Positions 17,825 to 28,512 of a DNA stretch of 29,859 nucleotides are shown piece after piece. The stretch's first letter is position 1. The number at the start of each line of letters is the position of its first letter. The notes beneath the pieces are model-generated. The model was not told the DNA's origin, did not search any database, and saw only the letters and a list, made by a program, of their open reading frames with translations. Source of the DNA: Zygnema circumcarinatum (lineage: Eukaryota; Streptophyta; Zygnematophyceae; Zygnematales; Zygnemataceae); assembly GCA_037447605.1 (NCBI GenBank), contig CM074822.1:924204-954062 (forward strand), written 5' to 3'. Made by a program: the position numbers and the translations under genes.

Positions 17825-20800
17825 GGTTCCAAACCAGTCGACTGGTTGTCAACCAGTGGCATCCACTGGTTCCAAACCAGTCGACTGGTTGCCAACCAGT
17901 GGCATCCACTGGTTCCAAACCAGTCGACTGGTTGTCAACCAGTGGCATCCACTGGTTCCAAACCAGTCGACTGGTTGTCAACCAGTGGCATCCACTGGTT
18001 CCAAACCAGTCGACTGGTTGCCAACCAGTGGCATCCACTGGTTCCAAACCAGTCGACTGGTTGTCAACCAGTGGCATCCACTGGTTCCAAACCAGTCGAC
18101 TGGTTGTCAACCAGTGGCATCCACTGGTTCCAAACCAGTCGACTGGTTGTCAACCAGTGGCATCCACTGGTTCCAAACCAGTCGACTGGTTGTCAACCAG
18201 TGGCATCCACTGGTTCCAAACCAGTCGACTGGTTGCCAACCAGTGGCATCCACTGGTTCCAAACCAGTCGACTGGTTGCCAACCAGTGGCATCCACTGGT
18301 TCCAAACCAGTCGACTGGTTGTCAACCAGTGGCATCCACTGGTTCCAAACCAGTCGACTGGTTGTCAACCAGTGGCATCCACTGGTTCCAAACCAGTCGA
18401 CTGGTTGCCAACCAGTGGCATCCACTGGTTCCAAACCAGTCGACTGGTTGCCAACCAGTGGCATCCACTGGTTCCAAACCAGTCGACTGGTTGTCAACCA
18501 GTGGCATCCACTGGTTCCAAACCAGTCGACTGGTTGCCAACCAGTGGCATCCACTGGTTCCAAACCAGTCGACTGGTTGTCAACCAGTGGCATCCACTGG
18601 TTCCAAACCAGTCGACTGGTTGTCAACCAGTGGCATCCACTGGTTCCAAACCAGTCGACTGGTTGTCAACCAGTGGCATCCACTGGTTCCAAACCAGTCG
18701 ACTGGTTGTCAACCAGTGGCATCCACTGGTTCCAAACCAGTCGACTGGTTGTCAACCAGTGGCATCCACTGGTTCCAAACCAGTCGACTGGTTGTCAACC
18801 AGTGGCATCCACTGGTTCCAAACCAGTCGACTGGTTGCCAACCAGTGGCATCCACTGGTTCCAAACCAGTCGACTGGTTGTCAACCAGTGGCATCCACTG
18901 GTTCCAAACCAGTCGACTGGTTGCCAACCAGTGGCATCCACTGGTTCCAAACCAGTCGACTGGTTGCCAACCAGTGGCATCCACTGGTTCCAAACCAGTC
19001 GACTGGTTGCCAACCAGTGGCATCCACTGGTTCCAAACCAGTCGACTGGTTGCCAACCAGTGGCATCCACTGGTTCCAAACCAGTCGACTGGTTGCCAAC
19101 CAGTGCCGCCGATCGAAACAACCATTCGACTGGTTGCCAACCAGTGGCATCCACTGGTTCCAAACCAGTCGACTGGTTGTCAACCAGTGGCATCCACTGG
19201 TTCCAAACCAGTCGACTGGTTGTCAACCAGTGGCATCCACTGGTTCCAAACCAGTCGACTGGTTGCCAACCAGTGGCATCCACTGGTTCCAAACCAGTCG
19301 ACTGGTTGTCAACCAGTGGCATCCACTGGTTCCAAACCAGTCGACTGGTTGTCAACCAGTGGCATCCACTGGTTCCAAACCAGTCGACTGGTTGTCAACC
19401 AGTGGCATCCACTGGTTCCAAACCAGTCGACTGGTTGCCAACCAGTGGCATCCACTGGTTCCAAACCAGTCGACTGGTTGTCAACCAGTGGCATCCACTG
19501 GTTCCAAACCAGTCGACTGGTTGCCAACCAGTGCCGCCGATCGAAACAACCATTCGACTGGTTGCCAACCAGTGGCATCCACTGGTTCCAAACCAGTCGA
19601 CTGGTTGTCAACCAGTGGCATCCACTGGTTCCAAACCAGTCGACTGGTTGTCAACCAGTGGCATCCACTGGTTCCAAACCAGTCGACTGGTTGTCAACCA
19701 GTGGCATCCACTGGTTCCAAACCAGTCGACTGGTTGCCAACCAGTGGCATCCACTGGTTCCAAACCAGTCGACTGGTTGTCAACCAGTGGCATCCACTGG
19801 TTCCAAACCAGTCGACTGGTTGTCAACCAGTGGCATCCACTGGTTCCAAACCAGTCGACTGGTTGTCAACCAGTGGCATCCACTGGTTCCAAACCAGTCG
19901 ACTGGTTGCCAACCAGTGGCATCCACTGGTTCCAAACCAGTCGACTGGTTGCCAACCAGTGGCATCCACTGGTTCCAAACCAGTCGACTGGTTGCCAACC
20001 AGTGGCATCCACTGGTTCCAAACCAGTCGACTGGTTGTCAACCAGTGGCATCCACTGGTTCCAAACCAGTCGACTGGTTGCCAACCAGTGGCATCCACTG
20101 GTTCCAAACCAGTCGACTGGTTGCCAACCAGTGGCATCCACTGGTTCCAAACCAGTCGACTGGTTGTCAACCAGTGGCATCCACTGGTTCCAAACCAGTC
20201 GACTGGTTGCCAACCAGTGGCATCCACTGGTTCCAAACCAGTCGACTGGTTGCCAACCAGTGGCATCCACTGGTTCCAAACCAGTCGACTGGTTGTCAAC
20301 CAGTGGCATCCACTGGTTCCAAACCAGTCGACTGGTTGTCAACCAGTGGCATCCACTGGTTCCAAACCAGTCGACTGGTTGTCAACCAGTGGCATCCACT
20401 GGTTCCAAACCAGTCGACTGGTTGCCAACCAGTGGCATCCACTGGTTCCAAACCAGTCGACTGGTTGTCAACCAGTGGCATCCACTGGTTCCAAACCAGT
20501 CGACTGGTTGTCAACCAGTGGCATCCACTGGTTCCAAACCAGTCGACTGGTTGTCAACCAGTGGCATCCACTGGTTCCAAACCAGTCGACTGGTTGTCAA
20601 CCAGTGGCATCCACTGGTTCCAAACCAGTCGACTGGTTGTCAACCAGTGGCATCCACTGGTTCCAAACCAGTCGACTGGTTGTCAACCAGTGGCATCCAC
20701 TGGTTCCAAACCAGTCGACTGGTTGTCAACCAGTGGCATCCACTGGTTCCAAACCAGTCGACTGGTTGTCAACCAGTGGCATCCACTGGTTCCAAACCAG

Positions 20801-21595
20801 TCGACTGGTTGCCAACCAGTGGCATCCACTGGTTCCAAACCAGTCGACTGGTTGCCAACCAGTGGCATCCACTGGTTCCAAACCAGTCGACTGGTTGCCA
20901 ACCAGTGGCATCCACTGGTTCCAAACCAGTCGACTGGTTGTCAACCAGTGGCATCCACTGGTTCCAAACCAGTCGACTGGTTGTCAACCAGTGGCATCCA
21001 CTGGTTCCAAACCAGTCGACTGGTTGCCAACCAGTGCCGCCGATCGAAACAACCATTCGACCGTTGCCAACCAGTGGCATCCACTGGTTCCAAACCAGTC
21101 GACTGGTTGCCAACCAGTGGCATCCACTGGTTCCAAACCAGTCGACTGGTTGCCAACCAGTGGCATCCACTGGTTCCAAACCAGTCGACTGGTTGTCAAC
21201 CAGTGGCATCCACTGGTTCCAAACCAGTCGACTGGTTGTCAACCAGTGGCATCCACTGGTTCCAAACCAGTCGACTGGTTGTCAACCAGTGGCATCCACT
21301 GGTTCCAAACCAGTCGACTGGTTGTCAACCAGTGGCATCCACTGGTTCCAAACCAGTCGACTGGTTGCCAACCAGTGGCATCCACTGGTTCCAAACCAGT
21401 CGACTGGTTGTCAACCAGTGGCATCCACTGGTTCCAAACCAGTCGACTGGTTGCCAACCAGTGGCATCCACTGGTTCCAAACCAGTCGACTGGTTGTCAA
21501 CCAGTGGCATCCACTGGTTCCAAACCAGTCGACTGGTTGTCAACCAGTGGCATCCACTGGTTCCAAACCAGTCGACTGGTTGCCAACCGCTGGTT
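17825..21595. repeat. 43-bp satellite array, main block
   Basis: About 85-88 head-to-tail copies, estimated from length, of a 43-bp unit. The unit is GGTTCCAAACCAGTCGACTG followed by GTTGYCAACC and AGTGGCATCCACT. Almost the only variation is the Y position (T or C). Each unit is a chain of inverted half-sites: ACTGGTT-CCA-AACCAGT-CG-ACTGGTT-GYC-AACCAGT-GGCATCC. AACCAGTCGACTGGTT is a perfect 16-bp palindrome with a SalI site, and CCAGTGG-CAT-CCACTGG is a 7-bp-stem hairpin. A 41-bp variant unit with GCCGCCGATCGAAACAACC replaces the regular unit near 19105, 19533 and 21036. Open frames of over 1200 codons in all three forward frames are a by-product of a stop-free unit whose length is 1 mod 3. 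Confidence 0.97.
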
Positions 21596-21805
21596 AGCGA
21601 CCGAACAACCATTCGACTGGTTGCCAACCAGTGCCGCCGATCGAAACAACCATTCGACTGGTTGCCAACCAGTGGCATCCACTGGTTCCAAACCAGTCGA
21701 CTGGTTGCCAACCAGTGGCATCCACTGGTTCCAAACCAGTCGACTGGTTGCCAACCAGTGCCGCCGATCGAAACAACCATTCGACTGGTTTGGAACCAGT
21801 GATCC
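21596..21805. repeat. degenerate satellite segment rich in variant units
   Basis: Mix of regular 43-bp units and variant units (near 21630 and 21759), plus a further diverged one with CGCTGGTTAGCGACCGAACA. It ends in TTTGGAACCAGTGATCC just before the internal foldback. Confidence 0.85.
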
Positions 21806-21978
21806 AATGGTTGGCAACCATTAAATTGTCGGTGTACGGATCCTCGTGATTGTCGTATATATCAGAAATATTTTCCTCGCGACGCATTTTCCAGAAGTAA
21901 TTTTAAAAAATTGCCGAAAATCGCATTTAAAAAATATTTAGATCCGTGACACCGACAATTTAATGGTTGCCAACCATT
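21806..21978. mobile_element. foldback segment inside the satellite
   Basis: Inverted arms 21806-21842 and 21941-21978 are identical except for one indel (AATGGTTGGCAACCATTAAA continuing to TTGTCGGTG and ACGGATC). The AATGGTTGGCAACCATT end is itself a near-perfect palindrome and differs from the satellite half-site only in AACCATT versus AACCAGT. The AT-rich centre has no open frame of note. I find no clear target duplication, so it may be a MITE or a fold of satellite ancestry. Confidence 0.75.
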
Positions 21979-22420
21979 TGATTTAATGGATATAACCATT
22001 CGACTGGTTGCCAACCAGTGCCGCCGATCGAAACAACCATTCGACTGGTTGCCAACCAGTGGCATCCACTGGTTCCAAACCAGTCGACTGGTTGCCAACC
22101 AGTGCCGCCGGATCGAAACAACCATTCGACTGGTTGCCAACCAGTGGCATCCACTGGTTCCAAACCAGTCGACTGGTTGTCAACCAGTGGCATCCACTGG
22201 TTCCAAACCAGTCGACTGGTTGCCAACCAGTGGCATCCACTGGTTCCAAACCAGTCGACTGGTTGTCAACCAGTGGCATCCACTGGTTCCAAACCAGTCG
22301 ACTGGTTGCCAACCAGTGGCATCCACTGGTTCCAAACCAGTCGACTGGTTGCCGACCAGTAGACGTCCAACCATTGCCATCCAATGGTTGTCCAATGGTT
22401 GCCGATCCACTGGTCCGAAC
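21979..22420. repeat. 43-bp satellite array, second block and decayed edge
   Basis: A handful of regular 43-bp units plus two variant units (near 22019 and 22103, the second with an extra G). The array then decays through GACCAGTAGACGTCCAACCA into CCAATGG/AACCATT-type sequence by about 22420. The left edge likewise carries ATGGATATAACCATTCGACT. The last bases before 22475 are unique. Confidence 0.9.
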
Positions 22421-22506
22421 TGTGAAATATTGGGTAGCGAAAATGAGAGGGGCGAAAATATTGGGGGGGTCTACGTACAGATTGTTCGTACAGTAGGTAC
22501 GCTCTG

Positions 22507-22576
22507 TCTTTGGCGTTGGCTTTGGCATTGGCTTTGGCTTTGGCGTTGGCTTTGGCGTTGGCTTTGGCTTTGGCGT
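22507..22576. repeat. 12-bp minisatellite (TTTGGCGTTGGC), longer allele
   Basis: Counterpart of 7340-7396 with about one and a half more units and one TTGGCATTGGC variant. Confidence 0.85.
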
Positions 22577-22689
22577 GTACTGTACCTCGGATTGTACGGG
22601 CTGCTTGACACTTTGTCGGCGCGTCGCGTTTACCTGTCGGACGTGCGCCGCGCGACGACCGCTGATTACCTGGACGCTGACAGAAATTC

Positions 22690-23228
22690 CCGTGAGAGTG
22701 AATTTCTAGTTCGACATGAATTTGTCCGTTTGGCCATCTAGGATCTCCTTCTCGCACCCTCGTCCTACGTGGCCCATTGTACGGTCGAGATCACCTTTCC
22801 CGTCGCTCCGGCTCCTATCCGCCGTCGCCGCGCGCGTGCAGGACCGCTCCGCGAGTGGCTCCGCCTTCAGCGGTCCCTTCGACATTGTACGAAAAATGTA
22901 CGGATAACCGCGGCTGCCTCGCACACACGCGTGGTGACCGCGTTCCGATTGGCGGCGCCCAAGGGTCCCCCGCTTCGCGACAAACGGCTGCGGTACGGGT
23001 ACAGGTACTGTACGGGTACGGGTACAGAGAATGATTCCCTTTGTCGCACGCGTCACGGCGCTCTCCCATTCAACCACTGACAGCGCCAGCTCGCACGAGC
23101 CAGTCCCGGTGGTACCCGCCGCCGCCTCTCCGCCTGACCGCCTTCCCCTCTTCCTCTCCCTCCCCTCTCCCTCTCCTCCCTCTCCTCTCCCTCTCCTCGC
23201 TCCCTTTTCCTCTCCTGCGCGCGTCGCC
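22690..23228 (+). promoter_or_regulatory. upstream region of LRR gene copy 2
   Basis: Aligned with 8108-8656. ATTGG, the GTAC cluster (about 22993-23022, five GTAC) and the CT-rich leader are kept. TTGTACAAAAACTGTACA of copy 1 is TTGTACGAAAAATGTACG here. There is no clear TATA box. Role inferred from position only. Confidence 0.45.
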
Positions 23229-26200
23229 ATGGCATCCGCCGCCGCCCTCCTCCTGGCGGCCATGCTCTGCTTTGCCGCCTCCGTGGACGCCGCCCTCGTG
23301 AAGGCCGCGCAGCAGAGTGAGTGGCGCTCTCACATGCATGACATGCATGCATGACATTCATGCATGCATGCATGCATGCCTGTCGGAAGGAGGCTGACGG
23401 GGAGCGGGCGGGCGGGCGAGTGCAGCGGCGTTGCAGGCCGTGAAGGCGAGTCTGCAGCTGACGGACAAGAAGCTGCCAAACTCGTGGAAGGCCTCCGCCG
23501 ACTGCAGCGCGTGGCGCGGCATCAAGTGCGACGCTAAGGGGAACGTTATATCGCTGTGCGCGCATCCCCTCCCTGCTCCGGGCAGAAGAAAATAGTTTTT
23601 TTCTACCCTGCGGTCCTTTCTGGGCGGGCTGGGGAAACTTGGCAACCTCTGGTTCTTTTTGTTTGTTTAACCGTTTTTAAACTTCTTTTTGCTTCGTCAG
23701 AAGATGATTCTGTGCCGGGCAAGGCGCCAATGTATTTCATATCTGCCCCTGCACATTGGTTCTCATTTTTCGCCATCGTATCTGAGTGCACATTCCATGC
23801 GCGGCTAACGCAGAAAATGAGGCAACATTTTCTGCACAATACTTAAAGTCGCGGAAACTCCTCGAAACTGTCGTTGTTACAGAGCGAAATGAAATGTTCG
23901 ACTTTTCGTTTGTTGCTAATATTCTCGTTGATGTTTTCTCACTTTTTTGCGCAGAACCATCTCTCCAGTTTCTTTTTATATATTTAGCACTGTGTTTAAT
24001 CAAACAGTTCCCGATGTGTATCCAGTCACCAACAAGGGAACCATCTCTCCAAAGATATCGGAGCTCAAAAATTTGGAGACACTGTGAGTTCTATTGAAGC
24101 CATCTCCTTCTGTTTGTCTTGATGGTTTTGGTTTCCTTAAAGTCATTCATGCTTGTAAATGTGAATTCACCCTAATTTTTTTTTTCAGCTTTCTCGTAAC
24201 TACCATTTGAGGTTTTCCGGAGGTTGAGAGATTGAAGTTGGTTTGAGTTTTGGGCGCTCAGGGTTTTCGAATTGTTTAATTGTGGTGGCGTAGTTCTGAG
24301 TTGAAATCTTCCTCTCTTTATGCTTTCTGAGTAAATTTCATGGCGGATGATGGAAACTGCAGGATTCTTCTTGCGACGGGCATAGGCGGAGACATACCGG
24401 AGGGACTCGGAAATCTGAAAAAACTCAAAATTCTGTGAGAACAAATTCCCACTTCACTTCGTGCAGGAGTTGAATTCTGAGCATCGCCGTTCATAACCGT
24501 GCAAATCTTTACTTTAATCTTTAATCTTTGGAGACTGCAGAGAGTTTTCCGGGTTCAGAAAATTTCCTGAATCTAACGAGAAGAACTACAGGAGAAACTG
24601 TTTCTTACCACTTTGATTTCTCTTGTGTGTTTGGGGATGCAGTGAATTGAGCGGGAACAATTTTACTTCCAATCTGCCAACCAGTATAAAAATGTTGACG
24701 AGTCTGGAATACCTGTATGCTGCCTATACTTTTTTCCCCTTCGGCAGATTACCCATTAATAGGCAGTTAGTTGCATTTCAGGAGAAGTCGATAGACTCAT
24801 CAAGCTTCACCTTCTCCTTTCTTGACGACATATTCTATGACGTGAAGTGTTCTGTCATGTGAAATTTAAAAGGCGTTAAGGGTTTGAGAGCGGTGGTGTA
24901 TCACTAGTTAGGGTCAGAATGGCATTAGGATTGCTGTTCCGATCGATGCTTTGAGTTGGGGTGTAAAGAGGGCAACTGAAAGTTCTCCTTCTTCTCCTTT
25001 TCTCATATTTTTTTTTTTTCTTTATTGCCAGAGCTTGCAGCGAATGCAAGATGAAAGGGAAGGTCCCCGTGGGAATCGGCAGTCTCTTGAAATTGCAGTG
25101 GTTGTAAGTTCCCTTTTCCTTATCGGCGGCTACTTTTGACTATTTTAACATGAAGGAAAAGAATATGGCGTTCCTTCTTTTCTCTTTCTTTCAGAAAAAC
25201 ACTTTCTCTTTCAGCTGTAAGAACGCTTCCAGAAGTCGTGAATCTTTTGCATACTAGAATACTCTAATAAACGAAGCGATATTGTGAATATTCTTGATAA
25301 ATCACGAGCTTCTCCATGCCGCTTATTTCAGGTGATCTCATGTGATTGATGCATTTCTTATTGCATTTTGCAGGGATTTCACCATCAATGCGTTAAGCGG
25401 TAAAATTCCGCCGGGCATTGTCAACCTGCCAAACCTCTTAACCCTGTAAGTGCTTCCAACGGTTGGCAGATCAACTTTCATCTCTGCATTGAAACCCCCG
25501 AAGTCGCTTCTTATTGAAGCTTGTTCTGAAACGTTTGTGTGTTGCAGGGCGCTTCAAAACAACACACTAAGTGGGGAAATTCCTGTTCGCTCTTCGAAGC
25601 TGAAACCATTGGAGATTTTGTAAGCAGCCATAGTCAAAGACCTTCATCTTCTTTCCTTCGCTTCTTTTCAGGCAATGTTGCCCATATCTATCTTAGCGAT
25701 GTCGTACCCATGTCAGTGGGATGGTTCAAACGTTCTAAAACTTGCCTCTTCCTTGCTTAATGGGCGAGTTGTGGTCCTATTCCTCAGTGTCATGGGTATC
25801 AACAAGTTTTCGGGCGAAATTCCAAAGTGGGTCTTCACCACTCCGTTTGTGTAAGTTTGCTGACATGCAGAACCCACCACTCTGAATTGATCTACTGAGT
25901 TTCAGTGATATGGAGGTTTAAGGAGATTCCCTGCCTATGAAGATTCCCCTTTTTAACAGTTTTAGGGAAAACTGAAAACTGTGCTTTCATGCATGTAGGT
26001 AGCTGCACAGTGAAGGATAATTGAACTCGTTACCTTTCTATTTTGCACCTTCTATCTTACCCTTTGACCTTCACACTTTCGCACTCTGCTTCTTTTTCTT
26101 TTTTCCTCTTCTCTCGCCTTCTATCTGTCTCTCTCCTTCTCTCTCTCTCTCTCTCGGTCCTTTTCCTTTGATCTTAATTTCTCGATGTTTTCTGTAATCC

Positions 26201-27413
26201 ACTTTGATCTCAGGCTCTTGTATAATAACCAGTTGGTTGGAAAAATTCCGAAAATTCCAAGCTCCGCCAACGTTATGTAAGTGTAATATGATCAGGAAAG
26301 AATAAATGGTTGTATTTCTTTTATTGAAACTTAATTTTTACCTGGGAGTGAAGTGTTTTCACTGACATGCCAGCTCTTGCTGCACACTGAAATAGGTCTG
26401 TTTTAGGTTTTTTTTTTTTGTTTGTGGGTTGATTTGTGTTGTCCTAAGCTTCGTTTCATGTTCAAATCAATTCGTTCTGTTTGTTTGCGTAAGCTTTAAC
26501 TGATGCGCGGCTTGTACAGCTGCCGCCATTGGTCTTGCTCGGCTGCAAGGTTACGGCCACTTCAGGACGTCTTGGGTCTCAATGGGTTTCAGGGTTTTAG
26601 GGTTTTTAGGGTTTTTAGGGTTTTGAGTCATTTAATGTTTCTGATTCTCATAATAGATTGCCGTGGGTGGTTCCTTGTGACATTTTAAGAGTTGAATGGC
26701 GCTCCTCGTATGACATTGCCGTGAATTTGAGCGTTTCATGAAGAGTTCCTTTTTCTAACCATTGACCTCCTTCCCACTGACTCCTTGGAGGCTGCAGTGA
26801 GCTGAGCTCAAACTATCTATCTGGAGAGGTAGTCATTTCAGACGGTGCAGAGTCCTCATATTACTTTTCGGGGAATTATTTCTCGAATATCACTGGAGGA
26901 AGTACCAGTTCTTTTATTGCTGGCGATGACAACTGCTTATCCGGAGCCCAGGCGGACGCCCAGACGTACTTCGGACCACAGAAGTCAAATAAAGTATGCA
27001 ATAATTTCTGCAATGCAAAGCAGGCAGGCGGAGCCTGCGGGAAGAACGGAGTCTGCGGCCCCGCCGGCGCTAAGGCCCCGACATGCACCTGCAAGAAGGG
27101 GTACTTCACCTTCGTCAAGAAATTCACATGCACTAAAGGTATTTCCCCGCTTCCATTGTCACTGCCGTTTTTCCCTTTTTTTGTTCTGTTTCTATGATTG
27201 AGGGTGTGTTCGCACTCAAGGTTTCACACCTTGAAGTTTGCTTCGAGCAACGCGCTGTACTGTTTAGGTTTTGAGGGGTTTTGCAAGAGACTCGAGAACC
27301 CCTGTCCGGTTGAGTCCTGTTTGTACTAATTCTAGTCCCTGGATGTTCCTGTTTTCTGCCCCTTAGACGCGCCGCCGAGCCCTAGCGCCCCCGCGGTCGG
27401 AGGGAGGACTTGA
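23229..27413 (+). CDS. secreted LRR protein with C-terminal EGF-like domain, copy 2
   Basis: Same exon plan as copy 1: 23229-23316, 23426-23555, 23955-24083, 24363-24434, 24643-24714, 25032-25103, 25374-25445, 25548-25619, 25788-25850, 26214-26276, 26798-27138 and 27367-27413; 1221 nt, 406 residues, frame closed, all GT-AG. Signal peptide, LRRNT (CSAWRGIKC), LRR exons and the cysteine-rich EGF-like end are all intact. Differences from copy 1 cluster in the N-terminal half: LTDKKLP for LTDAKLP, TISPVSFYIFSTVFNQTVP for TITPVSFYIFGFEFTQTVP, and ILLATGIGGDIPEG for ILLTSGLVGDIPEG. The EGF exon has two in-frame indels: one codon lost in the DGGAES stretch and three gained (AQADAQTYFG for AQAVYFG). 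Both copies therefore look functional. It may be a paralogue with altered LRR surface; ligand unknown. Confidence 0.85.
23333..23379. repeat. (CATG)n in LRR intron 1, copy 2
   Basis: Longer counterpart of 8761-8803, mostly GCATGCATGC. Confidence 0.8.
26588..26624. repeat. telomere-like TTTTTAGGG units, copy 2
   Basis: Identical to the tract at 12106-12142. Confidence 0.8.
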
Positions 27414-27438
27414 GCGAGGGACTTCGAGGCGATGGGGC

Positions 27439-27473
27439 TTGACTTGACTTGACTTGACTTGACTTGACTTGAC
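27439..27473. repeat. (TTGAC)7 after LRR copy 2
   Basis: Same number of pentamers and same distance from the stop codon as in copy 1. The interval 27474-28512 beyond it holds diverged duplicate flank up to 28300. After that comes about 210 bp of unique sequence that would include the promoter of the GH26 gene. No further gene is visible there. Confidence 0.9.
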
Positions 27474-28512
27474 TTGTGCTTTGACTTTGAGTCTGGACGG
27501 GAACTTGAAGTTCTTAAGATATTGTTGGTCGCAAGGTCGGAAGACATGAGATACAAGAAGCTCCAAGACAATGAACAACAACAAACAATGCTGGAATGAA
27601 GTTAGGGGCGATTCTTGTAGTTATTTTTGCTTTGGAATTGGATGGTCATAATGATCTGATGTTTTTGTCGTTGCCATGGCCATTAAGGACTGCATGGAAC
27701 TCATCACACGAACTAAAAACGACAGTAGCTTTCAAAGTCGACAAAGTCTGTAAAATTGTTAGAGGAGAGTACTGATTCTGTAGCTCGACAGCGCAGAAAG
27801 GCCTCCGAAAAGCCACGTGGTATCCTGAAGACCGCCGTCGGTCCCGACCGACCGCAGCCGACCTCCAATGGGAACGGGCCACGTAAGCCGGAAGTTTTGG
27901 AAGAGCAACTCCAATGGGAAAGCGCCACATAAGCCCTAATCTCTAGATTAGTATCCCTTAATGGTAAGGCGCCACGTAAGCCCTACTTATGCAAAACCAG
28001 CGTGATTGTTTAAAAGCAGCGAACGGAACAGGACGCCCGTCCTTGCTGCATCGGATTCTATATGCAATTTTTCCATAGTTGTTAAATAGAATTGTCGGCT
28101 GTTGAGGCAGAAATCTCTGGATCCCGTTTAACGGGTCTGGACTTTGGAGCGTTACTGTGTACGGATGCCACGTGGCATGCCATGAAGCCCTCGGGCGCCG
28201 GCGGTCGTTCAATGAAAGTCAAACCGTGAATTGCACGTGACTTGGTCGATCCAGCCGTCGATTACACGTGTTAAGATGATCGACGGTCAGGATCGCCTCG
28301 AGCACTGCGCGCCGTGTCAGCGCATGTGGGCTCGCCCCTGCGCCCTTTCACCTTCAAAGACCAAAACGAGTTCTGCAGCAATAGCCACTTGAAGCATTCT
28401 TTTGTGATTTTTAAATTAATAGGACATGTAGAGATAACGCTCTCTGCTTTCATAGCAAATCGCAGCGGTTTCACTTAAAAAAAGGAAAAAAGACAAAGAA
28501 GGGGCTTGAAAT

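Larger units (their letters stand above)
22475..28300. repeat. segmental duplication, copy 2
   Basis: Direct repeat of 7313-13817, separated from it by the 8.7-kb spacer of foldback elements and satellite. It holds a complete second LRR gene. Divergence is uneven: clear in the 5' half and the 3' flank, almost absent at about 25690-27490. Confidence 0.92.

Noticed and set aside
17675-21824. Three overlapping forward open frames of 1281-1375 codons with a 43-residue period
   Set aside because: They are the same 43-bp satellite read in all three frames. The unit has no stop and its length is 1 mod 3, so each frame cycles through one peptide. No start context, introns or domain supports a gene.
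17825-22360. CRISPR-like array
   Set aside because: There are no unique spacers: whole 43-bp units are nearly identical head to tail and no cas genes are present; the genome is eukaryotic.
17811-22528. Many reverse open frames with MTTSRLVWNQWMPLV-type repeats
   Set aside because: Satellite by-products, closed or opened by the T/C variant base.
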